Shown here: in pieces, positions 1-6,168 of the stretch | Layout: every line of letters starts with the position of its first letter | How positions within the stretch are numbered: position 1 is the stretch's first letter | From: Flemingiibacterium sp045634345 | GTDB lineage: Bacteria > Bacillota > Clostridia > Oscillospirales > CAG-272 | Assembly (NCBI GenBank): GCA_045634345.1 | Contig: JAZRAB010000110.1 | Coordinates: 1-7,314 of the forward strand | Direction: 5' to 3' | DNA: 7,314 nucleotides | Position numbers and translations under genes: made by a program | The notes under the pieces: generated by a model | The model's input: only the letters and a program-made list of their open reading frames with translations | The model's database searches: none | Told to the model about the DNA's origin: nothing

Positions 1-219
1 GATACCTGTTGGTATTATGATTACGATGAGGAATTTGACGAGGAGATCGAGTACAACATTGTTGGTACTAACGAGGTCGATCCGCTTAAGAACAATATTT
101 CCGATCAGTCGCCTATAGGTATGGCTCTTATCGGTAAGAAGGTTGATGATATAGCTGAGGTTGAGGCTCCGTCGGGTGCTATCAAGCTTAAGATACTTGA
201 AATTCGCAAAAAATCGTAA
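1..219 (+). CDS. greA: Transcription elongation factor GreA, C-terminal part (5' truncated by window)
   Basis: The last 72 codons of an open frame enter from the left edge and stop with TAA at 217-219. The translated part contains IEYNIVGTNEVDP, ISDQSPIGMALIGKK and APSGAIKLKILEI. This matches the C-terminal FKBP-like domain of GreA, where EYTIVG, SDESPIGKALLG and a final KILEI strand are hallmarks. GreA binds the RNA polymerase secondary channel and stimulates cleavage of backtracked transcripts. The N-terminal coiled coil that carries the functional acidic tip is outside the window. The next gene, lysS, begins 37 nt later with no visible promoter or terminator between, so the two are probably cotranscribed, a common arrangement in Firmicutes. 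GreB or another Gre-like factor is less likely given the motif match, but the N-terminus would be needed to exclude it. Confidence 0.9.
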   Translation, partial: DTCWYYDYDEEFDEEIEYNIVGTNEVDPLKNNISDQSPIGMALIGKKVDDIAEVEAPSGAIKLKILEIRKKS

Positions 220-256
220 CTCTGACAGTTAGACTATACCACGAAAGGACAAAAAT

Positions 257-1774
257 ATGGCAGAAAATGAAAGAACCGCTCCTGCCGCAGCTGAAGCTGC
301 TCCCATGAGCGAAAAGGAATTAAATCAGCTTCTGCAGGTCCGCCGCGATAAGTTGGCGGAGCTTCAGGCGCAGGGAAATGATCCGTTTGTTATCACAAAG
401 TATGATGTTACTCATCATACCGCAGATATAAAGAATAATTATAATGAACTCGAGGGCAAGGAAGTAAGCATTGCCGGACGTATGATGTCCAAGCGTGTTA
501 TGGGTAAGGCATCTTTCTGCAATGTGCTTGACCTTAAGGGAAATATCCAGTGCTATGTCGCACGCGATGATCTCGGCGAGGAAGAATACAAGGGATTCAA
601 GAAGCTTGATATCGGTGATATTATTGGTGTTGTCGGTACAGTATTCACCACAAAAACAGGCGAGATATCTGTTCATGCAAAGAGTGTTACACTTCTCTCA
701 AAGAGCCTCCAGATACTTCCGGAAAAGTATCACGGTCTTACAAATACCGATACACGTTACCGTCAGCGTTATATCGACCTTATTACGAATACCGAGTCGC
801 GTGATACCTTTATCAAGCGTTCTAAGATTATCAGCACTATCCGTCGCTATCTTGACTCTCAGGGCTTTATGGAGGTCGAAACTCCTATGCTCGTTTCAAA
901 TGCGGGCGGCGCGGCGGCAAGACCTTTTGAGACACATTTCAATGCGCTCGACGAGGATTTCAAGCTTCGTATTTCGCTTGAACTTTACTTAAAGCGTCTC
1001 ATCGTCGGCGGACTTGAGCGCGTGTATGAGATTGGACGAGTGTTCCGTAACGAGGGACTCGATACCCGTCATAATCCCGAGTTTACGCTGATGGAGCTCT
1101 ATCAGGCATACACCGATTATCACGGAATGATGGATCTCACCGAGAATATGTACCGCTACGTTGCACAGGAGGTTCTTGGTACTACCAAGATTATCTACAA
1201 CGGAGTTGAGATGGATCTCGGTAAGCCGTTCGAGCGTATTACGATGGTGGATGCCGTTAAGAAATACGCCGACGTTGATTTCAGTGTGATACACACCCTT
1301 GAGGATGCGCGCAAGGTTGCTGATGAAAAGGGCGTACATTATGAGGACCGTCATACAAAGGGCGATATTCTTAATCTTTTCTTTGAGGAATTTGTCGAGC
1401 ACCACCTTATCCAGCCGACATTCCTTATGGATCATCCGATTGAGATTTCTCCTCTTACCAAGAAAAAGCCGGATAACCCCGAGTATGTTGAGCGCTTTGA
1501 GTTCTTCATGAACGGCTGGGAAATGGCAAATGCTTACTCGGAGCTTAATGACCCGATCGATCAGCGCGAGCGCTTCAAGGCGCAGGAAGAGCAGTTTGCA
1601 AAGGGTGATGAGGAAGCAAATCATACCGATGAGGACTTCCTTAATGCACTTGAGATTGGTATGCCTCCCACAGGTGGTATCGGCTTCGGTATTGACAGAA
1701 TGTGCATGCTCTTTACCGATTCAGCAGCAATAAGAGACGTGCTTTTATTCCCCACAATGAAGAGCATTGACTGA
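257..1774 (+). CDS. lysS: Lysyl-tRNA synthetase, class II
   Basis: This cytoplasmic enzyme charges tRNA-Lys with lysine using ATP. The 505-residue product is close to the usual length of about 490-500. Residues ~68-148 form the anticodon-binding OB fold. Class II motif 1 ends near VETPML (207-212). Motif 2 contains GRVFRNEG (260-267) followed by TRHNPEFT. Motif 3 contains GGIGFGIDRM (473-482) with the conserved Arg481. The first ~16 residues are an Ala/Glu-rich extension before MSEKELNQ, where many homologues start. ATG 257 is preferred over the internal ATG 305 because GAAAGGA lies at 243-249, 7 nt upstream of 257, and nothing comparable precedes 305. The gene follows greA closely and ends before a strong terminator, so it is the last gene of its transcript. 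No key residues appear to be missing. Confidence 0.97.
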   Translation: MAENERTAPAAAEAAPMSEKELNQLLQVRRDKLAELQAQGNDPFVITKYDVTHHTADIKNNYNELEGKEVSIAGRMMSKRVMGKASFCNVLDLKGNIQCYVARDDLGEEEYKGFKKLDIGDIIGVVGTVFTTKTGEISVHAKSVTLLSKSLQILPEKYHGLTNTDTRYRQRYIDLITNTESRDTFIKRSKIISTIRRYLDSQGFMEVETPMLVSNAGGAAARPFETHFNALDEDFKLRISLELYLKRLIVGGLERVYEIGRVFRNEGLDTRHNPEFTLMELYQAYTDYHGMMDLTENMYRYVAQEVLGTTKIIYNGVEMDLGKPFERITMVDAVKKYADVDFSVIHTLEDARKVADEKGVHYEDRHTKGDILNLFFEEFVEHHLIQPTFLMDHPIEISPLTKKKPDNPEYVERFEFFMNGWEMANAYSELNDPIDQRERFKAQEEQFAKGDEEANHTDEDFLNALEIGMPPTGGIGFGIDRMCMLFTDSAAIRDVLLFPTMKSID

Positions 1775-1807
1775 TAATTATTCGAACGATCAGCAAAATT
1801 GATCTTG

Positions 1808-1841
1808 AGAACCATGTACGGTACTGTGCATGGTTCTTTTT
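1808..1841 (+). terminator. Intrinsic terminator of the greA-lysS transcript
   Basis: A 12-bp stem pairs AGAACCATGTAC (1808-1819) with GTGCATGGTTCT (1826-1837), with one G-U pair and a 6-nt loop. It runs directly into a T tract (1837-1841). It sits 33 nt after the lysS stop and separates the housekeeping transcript from the sugar operon. Confidence 0.88.
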
Positions 1842-1888
1842 AGTAAAATCGCAGAAGCGAAACCCTAGTGGTACTTTATCAAAAAAAG

Positions 1889-1922
1889 TTATTGCGCAAA
1901 CCGACTATTTTCTTATCGCGTA
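1889..1922 (+). promoter_or_regulatory. Candidate AraC-type operator: two direct repeats next to the -35 box
   Basis: TTATTGCGCA (1889-1898) and TTATCGCGTA (1913-1922) match the pattern TTATYGCGYA in the same orientation, 24 bp apart start to start. The second copy abuts the -35 hexamer at 1923. Paired direct half-sites touching the -35 element are the usual layout for AraC-family activators, and one such protein is encoded by the last gene of this operon. The first copy also contains the 8-bp palindrome TTGCGCAA (1892-1899). The repeats are visible in the sequence. The link to the regulator is inference, and the 24-bp spacing is slightly longer than the classic 21 bp. Confidence 0.4.
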
Positions 1923-1951
1923 TTGACAAAGTGTGTATTTTCTATTAAAAT
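1923..1951 (+). promoter_or_regulatory. Sigma-A promoter of the amino-sugar operon
   Basis: A perfect -35 box TTGACA (1923-1928) is followed after 17 bp by TAAAAT (1946-1951), one mismatch from TATAAT. The transcription start is expected near 1958, giving a 5' leader of about 19 nt that includes the purine-rich TTGGGGG at 1964-1970 before ATG 1977. It is the only strong promoter seen for the downstream four genes. Confidence 0.82.
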
Positions 1952-1976
1952 AAATAAAAAAGCCTTGGGGGTATAT

Positions 1977-4004
1977 ATGCGTATTAATATAGTTTTGCCG
2001 TATAACGAAGCAAAAAAGTATTATGAAAGATGGGCGACGGAAGAGAATAGCATCGATTTTCGCTCCGAAAAGGATAAAGCTGTCAGATGCACAATAAGCT
2101 TTGCCGCAACAGAGCTTGTTTCATATTTGGGAATGATGGAGCATGAAGTTAGTGTTTCAGATGAAAAGCAGGATTGCCTTAACATTTTTATTAAATGCTT
2201 GGGCGGTGACAGTGAAGAGTTCGATATTTTATATAACGGCGCTGATATCGAAATCATTGGCTGCGGTAGACGCGGCAGTCTTTACGGCGTTTATGAGCTT
2301 CTTGAAATGCAGGGCGTCAGATGGTACTCACCTGAGGTAGAATTTGTGCCGAAAAACTCGGAGTTTGTGTATCCTGAAAGTCGTCATTACAAGTATGATC
2401 TACCTGATGGCAGAGGATTCCATTTTGAAGATCTGCAAAATGAATCCAAAAGCTTTCTTCTCTGGATGGCAAGGAACCGTATGACTACCCATGCGTGCCA
2501 CGCTCACAGTAAAGCTTTTCAGGAAAAGCTTTGCATGATACTTGAAACGGGCGGTCATATTTTTGAAAAAATTCTGAATCCCAATAACATTACCGACGAC
2601 GGCAGATACTTCATTGATGCACACAAGGATTGGTATGGACAGCGTGACGAGGAAATAACAGTTAAAAATGCCCTCAAAATGCAATTTTGTGTGAGCAACG
2701 AAGAATTGTTAGATTACATTTCAAATATTGTTATAAATAAGCTTAGCAATGAATGGAAAAATGAAGAGTGCTTTTGTTTGGACGGTTTTGATACGTGGGG
2801 CAGAAGCTGTAACTGCGAAAAATGCAAGGCTTTGGGCAACGGCAGTGATATGACTTTGAAATTCATGTCGCATATCAGAACCCGAATAAACGAGGCAACT
2901 GAGCGCGGGGAATTAAGAGAAGGTATAAAGCTTTCGTTCTGCGTATATGAAGGCACAAATACCATGCTTCCACCTGAAAATCCCGTTCCGCAGAATTTGA
3001 TTGATGCCGGCGATTTTGCTCAATTTTCACCGATAAAAAGATGCTATCAGCATGATTTTAGCTATCCGTGCGAGAGAAATGAAAGCTACAATTCGCAGCT
3101 CAAGGGTTGGCTCAAAACCGGCATGAAAATATCATTTTTAGAGTATTACAATGTTTCAAGATTTGAAGACTTACCTATTCTCTTTACAAAAAGAATAGCA
3201 AATGATATACCTTACTACATAAAAAGCGGCGTAACTAAAGTACTGTATATGCATGTGTTTGTCAAGGATTGGGGAATAAGAGCCTTAAATCATTATTTGC
3301 TTGCAAATGTAAGCCGAGACTGTAACTGTGATGCCGAGTTGCTTGCAAAAGAATATTTCAAGAATGTTTACGGCAAATATGCTGATGCGGCAGAAGCGAT
3401 TTATGCAAAAATAGAAAAAGCGACCGAGTTGTCTGCCTCATGGCGCTCATGGATGAGAGGAAGTGTTCTTACGGCTTTGACCCAGGGATGGCTGACTCCG
3501 GAGCCTGTGGGAGAACTTGAATGTGACTCGCATCTTAGAGGTAAGGCTGCAAAATGCGGATATGAAACTGTACGTCTTCTCACCGAGGCATTGGACGGTC
3601 TGCGCGATATTAGAGAGCGCGCGATCAGCGATATGTCTTCGCAAACCGTTTGGATTATTGAAACTGCGGTAAATCCTGCCGAAATGTTGAAAATTACAAG
3701 AAAAAATAACAAGTTCTTTGATAAGATCAATGATGATATCAGAGGCGTGAAATACGGCTTGGATGTGTTCACTCTTATGACATTGTTTGTAGATTATCGT
3801 GATTCGCTTGTCGAAAAGCGTGATGATTCGGACGAGCTTATTGAGAAAATTAAAGTCTTGGGCGAGAAAATGAGTGAATATACATTCTCGGTATGCTTTA
3901 ACGCATATGAACCTGATTTTCAGATCAGAGATGCGCTCGTAAGATCACAGCTTAAGGACCTGTATTACAGATGCCTCTCTGTGTATAATTCAAAGCAAAA
4001 GTAA
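1977..4004 (+). CDS. DUF4838-containing protein, GH163-like glycoside hydrolase candidate, cytoplasmic
   Basis: The product is 675 residues from ATG 1977. An in-frame TTG at 1923 is rejected because it is the -35 box itself. Residues ~1-135 resemble the N-terminal domain of GH20/GH67-type enzymes: CTISFAATELVSYL, then FDILYNGADIEIIGCGRRGSLYGVYELLE, then GVRWYSPE. The DUF4838 part follows with GGHIFEKILNP (192-202), a cysteine cluster CNCEKC (278-283) followed by KALGNGSDMTLKF, then FLEYYN (387-392) and ALNHYLLANV (436-445). The C-terminal ~190 residues look helical. Some Bacteroides DUF4838 proteins, as I recall, founded CAZy family GH163, endo-beta-N-acetylglucosaminidases acting on complex N-glycans. 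Those are exported, whereas this protein has no signal peptide or membrane segment. Its place before nagB and nagA suggests it releases GlcNAc or GlcNAc-phosphate inside the cell. Substrate and catalytic residues are inference; E389 and acidic residues near 269-272 are candidates only. The family call is firm, the function is not. Confidence 0.8.
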   Translation: MRINIVLPYNEAKKYYERWATEENSIDFRSEKDKAVRCTISFAATELVSYLGMMEHEVSVSDEKQDCLNIFIKCLGGDSEEFDILYNGADIEIIGCGRRGSLYGVYELLEMQGVRWYSPEVEFVPKNSEFVYPESRHYKYDLPDGRGFHFEDLQNESKSFLLWMARNRMTTHACHAHSKAFQEKLCMILETGGHIFEKILNPNNITDDGRYFIDAHKDWYGQRDEEITVKNALKMQFCVSNEELLDYISNIVINKLSNEWKNEECFCLDGFDTWGRSCNCEKCKALGNGSDMTLKFMSHIRTRINEATERGELREGIKLSFCVYEGTNTMLPPENPVPQNLIDAGDFAQFSPIKRCYQHDFSYPCERNESYNSQLKGWLKTGMKISFLEYYNVSRFEDLPILFTKRIANDIPYYIKSGVTKVLYMHVFVKDWGIRALNHYLLANVSRDCNCDAELLAKEYFKNVYGKYADAAEAIYAKIEKATELSASWRSWMRGSVLTALTQGWLTPEPVGELECDSHLRGKAAKCGYETVRLLTEALDGLRDIRERAISDMSSQTVWIIETAVNPAEMLKITRKNNKFFDKINDDIRGVKYGLDVFTLMTLFVDYRDSLVEKRDDSDELIEKIKVLGEKMSEYTFSVCFNAYEPDFQIRDALVRSQLKDLYYRCLSVYNSKQK

Positions 4005-4010
4005 TTTTAA

Positions 4011-4026
4011 ATATAAAATTTTATAT
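4011..4026. repeat. Perfect 16-bp AT palindrome after the DUF4838 gene
   Basis: ATATAAAATTTTATAT is a perfect palindrome starting 7 nt after the stop codon. As RNA it would make only a weak A-U hairpin with no G-C clamp and no separate T tail, so it is not a convincing terminator. It may be a mild processing or attenuation site, or chance in an AT-rich gap. Confidence 0.35.
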
Positions 4027-4027
4027 C

Positions 4028-4074
4028 TGCGTTGCCGCACTGCAGCATGAAAGGACGCAATGCAAAGCAGCGCA
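4028..4074 (+). promoter_or_regulatory. Predicted leader stem upstream of nagB
   Basis: TGCGTTGC (4028-4035) can pair with GCAGCGCA (4067-4074) over 8 bp with one G-U, closing a 31-nt loop. The stem ends one base before the GAAAGGA at 4076-4082, so it could stack against or control the translation element that follows. It also encloses an ATGAAAGGA at 4047-4055. The pairing is read by eye; no folding energy was calculated. Confidence 0.3.
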
Positions 4075-4103
4075 AGAAAGGAAGCTTTCGCAAAGCGAAG
4101 GTT
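4075..4103 (+). promoter_or_regulatory. SD-hairpin translation element before nagB (copy 1)
   Basis: AGAAAGGA (4075-4082) matches the Shine-Dalgarno sequence used by lysS. It is followed by a hairpin in which AGCTTTCGC (4083-4091) pairs with GCGAAGGTT (4095-4103) across an AAA loop, with two G-U pairs. The right arm contains GAAGG, a second possible ribosome site 13 nt before ATG 4115. If the hairpin forms, the upstream GAAAGGA is brought to an effective distance of about 11 nt from the start codon. CTTTC can instead pair with the upstream GAAAG across a 4-nt loop, hiding the first site. A related copy precedes nagA at 4961-4993. The structure is visible; switching is inference. Confidence 0.45.
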
Positions 4104-4114
4104 ATGGTTATAAT

Positions 4115-4873
4115 ATGATATTCAATAAAGATCGCCTGACAGTTAAGGTTTTTGAAACTAGAGATGAAATGGGTAAGGTAGCAGCTTTCGATATTGCCGA
4201 GTGCATAAAGAAGCTTTTATGTGAAAAAGAAGAAATCAACATGATTTTTGCGGCTGCACCGTCGCAAAATGATATGCTTTATCATCTGTGCAATCATAAA
4301 GACATCGAATGGGAAAGAATAAATGCGTTCCACATGGACGAGTACATAGGTCTTTCATCTGATGCCCCGCAGTGCTTCAGCAATTACTTAAAAGAGCACA
4401 TATTTAATCTTAAACCCTTTAAATCAGTCAGATGCATCGACCCTTCAAGCAGCATTGAAGCTGAATGTGAGCGATACGGAAATCTCCTGAAAGAATACCC
4501 CGTTGATATAGTTTGTATGGGAATCGGCGAAAACGGACACATTGCATTCAATGACCCCCATGTGGCTGATTTTAACGATAAGGAATTGATAAAGCCCGTA
4601 AAGCTTGACGATGTATGCAGAATGCAGCAGGTAAATGACGGATGCTTCGAGAAATTCTCGGACGTTCCGGAATATGCGCTAACACTTACAATACCGGCTC
4701 TCATGTCTGCAAAATATAATTTCTGCGTTGTGCCGGCACCTACTAAGGCAAATGCTGTAAAGCGGACTTTAGAGGGAGAAATAAGCCCCGAATGTCCCGC
4801 AACGATACTCAGAAATAAAGATAATGCTTTTATGTATTGTGACGCTGACAGCAGTAAACTTTTATCACTGTAA
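4115..4873 (+). CDS. nagB: Glucosamine-6-phosphate deaminase family protein (divergent NagB)
   Basis: The family converts glucosamine-6-phosphate to fructose-6-phosphate and ammonia in the cytoplasm, the last step of GlcNAc breakdown into glycolysis. The product has 252 residues, slightly short for the family. IFAAAPSQ (44-51) replaces the usual phosphate-binding LATGSTP-like loop. FHMDEYIGL (72-80) carries Asp75, equivalent to the E. coli general base Asp72. GIGENGHIAFNDP (136-148) holds His142, equivalent to ring-opening His143. Lys211 in PAPTKA probably matches Lys208. By motif alignment, E. coli Asp141 and Glu148 are replaced by Asn140 and Asp147. ATG 4115 is the only sensible start: other nearby ATGs are out of frame. 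The neighbour nagA makes the deaminase role the best guess. A 6-phosphogluconolactonase-like or isomerase activity on a related amino sugar is the alternative. Confidence 0.82.
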   Translation: MIFNKDRLTVKVFETRDEMGKVAAFDIAECIKKLLCEKEEINMIFAAAPSQNDMLYHLCNHKDIEWERINAFHMDEYIGLSSDAPQCFSNYLKEHIFNLKPFKSVRCIDPSSSIEAECERYGNLLKEYPVDIVCMGIGENGHIAFNDPHVADFNDKELIKPVKLDDVCRMQQVNDGCFEKFSDVPEYALTLTIPALMSAKYNFCVVPAPTKANAVKRTLEGEISPECPATILRNKDNAFMYCDADSSKLLSL

Positions 4874-4883
4874 AACACAGTGA
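4865..4883 (+). repeat. Perfect 7-bp inverted repeat spanning the nagB stop codon
   Basis: TCACTGT (4865-4871) and ACAGTGA (4877-4883) are perfect inverted arms around a 5-nt AAAAC loop, with the TAA stop at 4871-4873 at the inner edge of the left arm. It could be an RNA hairpin or a small operator. No other copy was seen in the window, so no function is assigned. Confidence 0.4.
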
Positions 4884-4911
4884 AGCTGAAAAGTTTTCGG
4901 ATCGGCTTTTT
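4883..4911 (+). terminator. Possible weak terminator or attenuator between nagB and nagA
   Basis: AAGCTGA (4883-4889) can pair with TCGGCTT (4902-4908) over 7 bp with one G-U, and the right arm runs into TTTTT (4907-4911). The 12-nt loop can form further A-U pairs. The stem is short and not GC-rich, so full termination is unlikely. Partial termination that lowers nagA and araC expression relative to nagB is plausible. It sits in a 128-nt gap that has no clear promoter for nagA. Confidence 0.3.
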
Positions 4912-4960
4912 GGTTGGCAAATTGCGGCTCACTGACGAGCGTGCGATGTTAACTATCATG

Positions 4961-4993
4961 AGAAAGGATGCTTTCACCGTGTGAAAGCGAGGA
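4961..4993 (+). promoter_or_regulatory. SD-hairpin translation element before nagA (copy 2)
   Basis: AGAAAGGA (4961-4968) is followed by an 8-bp perfect hairpin pairing GCTTTCAC (4970-4977) with GTGAAAGC (4981-4988) across a CGT loop, then GAGGA (4989-4993) 8 nt before ATG 5002. Twenty of 27 aligned positions match the nagB copy (4075-4101), and one stem pair changes from G-C there to A-U here. GAGGA sits just outside the stem, so here the proximal ribosome site would stay free when the hairpin forms. As at nagB, CTTTC could alternatively pair with the upstream GAAAG. Confidence 0.45.
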
Positions 4994-5001
4994 TCATAAC
5001 A

Positions 5002-6168
5002 ATGATTACAAAAATTACAGGTGGTACGGTAGTTACTGAAAATGAGCTTATAAATGCGGATGTTTATGTTTCCGGCGATAAAATTATTGCAGTAACCACT
5101 GATAAATTGGACTATGATTCCGTAATAGATGCCACTGGCTTGTATGTTGCTCCTGCGTTTATTGATATGCATACTCATGGTGCAGTCGGATTTGATTTTT
5201 TAGACGGAACAGAGGAGGCATATATTAAGATTGCAGAAGCACACGCTATGCATGGAGCCGGTACTATTATCCCGACTATTACTTCTGCCAATCAGAAGAG
5301 TATGTTATTATCTATCGATGCATTTGAAAAGGTTAAAAATACAGTTCATGCCGGCGCGAATATGCCCGGACTCCATCTTGAGGGCCCCTATTTTTCGCCA
5401 TACCAGGCAGGAGCTCAGGACCCTGATAAAATAAGAAACTTTGAAAAATCAGAGTATTACGAAATATTTTCTGCAACAGACGGCGTATTAAGATGGACCG
5501 GAGCTCCTGAGCTTGAAGGATCAGAGGAGTTTGCCAGAGAACTTACAAAACGAGGAATCCTTCCGTGTATCGGTCATAGTGACGCTGACGGCGAATGTGT
5601 AAAGAAGGCGTTCAAAAACGGATTTACCCACGTTACACATCTTTATTCATGCACAAGTACTGTGCATAGAAAAAATGCATACAGATACATAGGCATTATT
5701 GAGTCGGCTTATTTAATTGATGACATGACTGTCGAGATCATTGCCGACGGTATTCATCTGCCTGCGGACCTGTTAAAATTCGTTTATAAATTTAAAGATC
5801 CAAATAAGGTAGCCTTAATAACCGACTCGATGAGAGGAGCAGGTATGCCCGACGGTCCGAGTATCGTCGGCGGAATAGAGGACGGTCTTCATGTTATCGT
5901 TGAGGACGGTGTTGCCAAGCTTCCGGACAGATCGGCTTTTGCAGGAAGTGTTGCATTCTGTGACAGGCTGGTCAGAAACATGATACAGCTTGCCGGCGCA
6001 ACTCTTGTTGATGCCGTGAAAATGGCTGCTCAAACGCCTGCCCGTATTATGGGATTTTCGAGCAAGGGAATGATTCGTGAAGGATACGATGCCGATATTG
6101 TTTTGTTTGATAAAGATATAAGTATTTTTAGAACTATAGTTAATGGAAGAACGGTATATTCCAAATGA
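5002..6168 (+). CDS. nagA: N-acetylglucosamine-6-phosphate deacetylase
   Basis: This cytoplasmic amidohydrolase removes acetate from GlcNAc-6-phosphate, feeding glucosamine-6-phosphate to the deaminase encoded just upstream. The product is 388 residues, normal for the family. Visible motifs in order: FIDMHTHG (53-60) with the HxH metal motif, GLHLEGPY (123-130) with metal ligand Glu127, GHSDA (191-195) with His192, THVTHLYS (209-216) with His213, IADGIH (247-252), and ITDS (273-276) with the catalytic Asp275. AFAGSVAFCDRLVRN (312-326) and the closing GYDADIVLFD are typical amidohydrolase C-terminal elements. Where many NagAs read THLFNAM, this one reads THLYSCT followed by VHR, marking a divergent subgroup. 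ATG 5002 is chosen for the GAGGA 8 nt upstream. An in-frame GTG at 4981 is less likely because it lies in the hairpin arm. The stop overlaps the next start as ATGA. Confidence 0.9.
   Translation: MITKITGGTVVTENELINADVYVSGDKIIAVTTDKLDYDSVIDATGLYVAPAFIDMHTHGAVGFDFLDGTEEAYIKIAEAHAMHGAGTIIPTITSANQKSMLLSIDAFEKVKNTVHAGANMPGLHLEGPYFSPYQAGAQDPDKIRNFEKSEYYEIFSATDGVLRWTGAPELEGSEEFARELTKRGILPCIGHSDADGECVKKAFKNGFTHVTHLYSCTSTVHRKNAYRYIGIIESAYLIDDMTVEIIADGIHLPADLLKFVYKFKDPNKVALITDSMRGAGMPDGPSIVGGIEDGLHVIVEDGVAKLPDRSAFAGSVAFCDRLVRNMIQLAGATLVDAVKMAAQTPARIMGFSSKGMIREGYDADIVLFDKDISIFRTIVNGRTVYSK

Noticed and set aside
220..256. Separate promoter for lysS
   Set aside because: The 37-nt gap holds only a Shine-Dalgarno sequence and no paired -35/-10 boxes. 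Any lysS promoter would have to lie inside or before greA.
989..1624. 211-residue minus-strand open frame inside lysS
   Set aside because: It lies fully opposite the conserved catalytic domain of LysRS, with no start signal or family resemblance.
1889..1900. Catabolite repression (cre) site upstream of the operon
   Set aside because: TTATTGCGCAAA has the central GCGC but does not match the flanks of the cre consensus. The direct-repeat reading explains it better.
1923..1976. Upstream TTG start adding 18 residues to the DUF4838 protein
   Set aside because: The TTG is the first three bases of the TTGACA -35 box, so this codon would not be on the transcript. ATG 1977 follows a purine-rich site and begins a normal strand.
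4981..5001. GTG start adding 7 residues to NagA
   Set aside because: The GTG is the first base of the hairpin right arm. GAGGA sits 8 nt before ATG 5002, and the NagA family normally begins at this point.
4384..5178. 264-residue minus-strand open frame across the nagB-nagA region
   Set aside because: It is antisense to two clear enzymes, has no recognisable motif or ribosome site, and its peptide reflects the reverse complement of conserved coding sequence.
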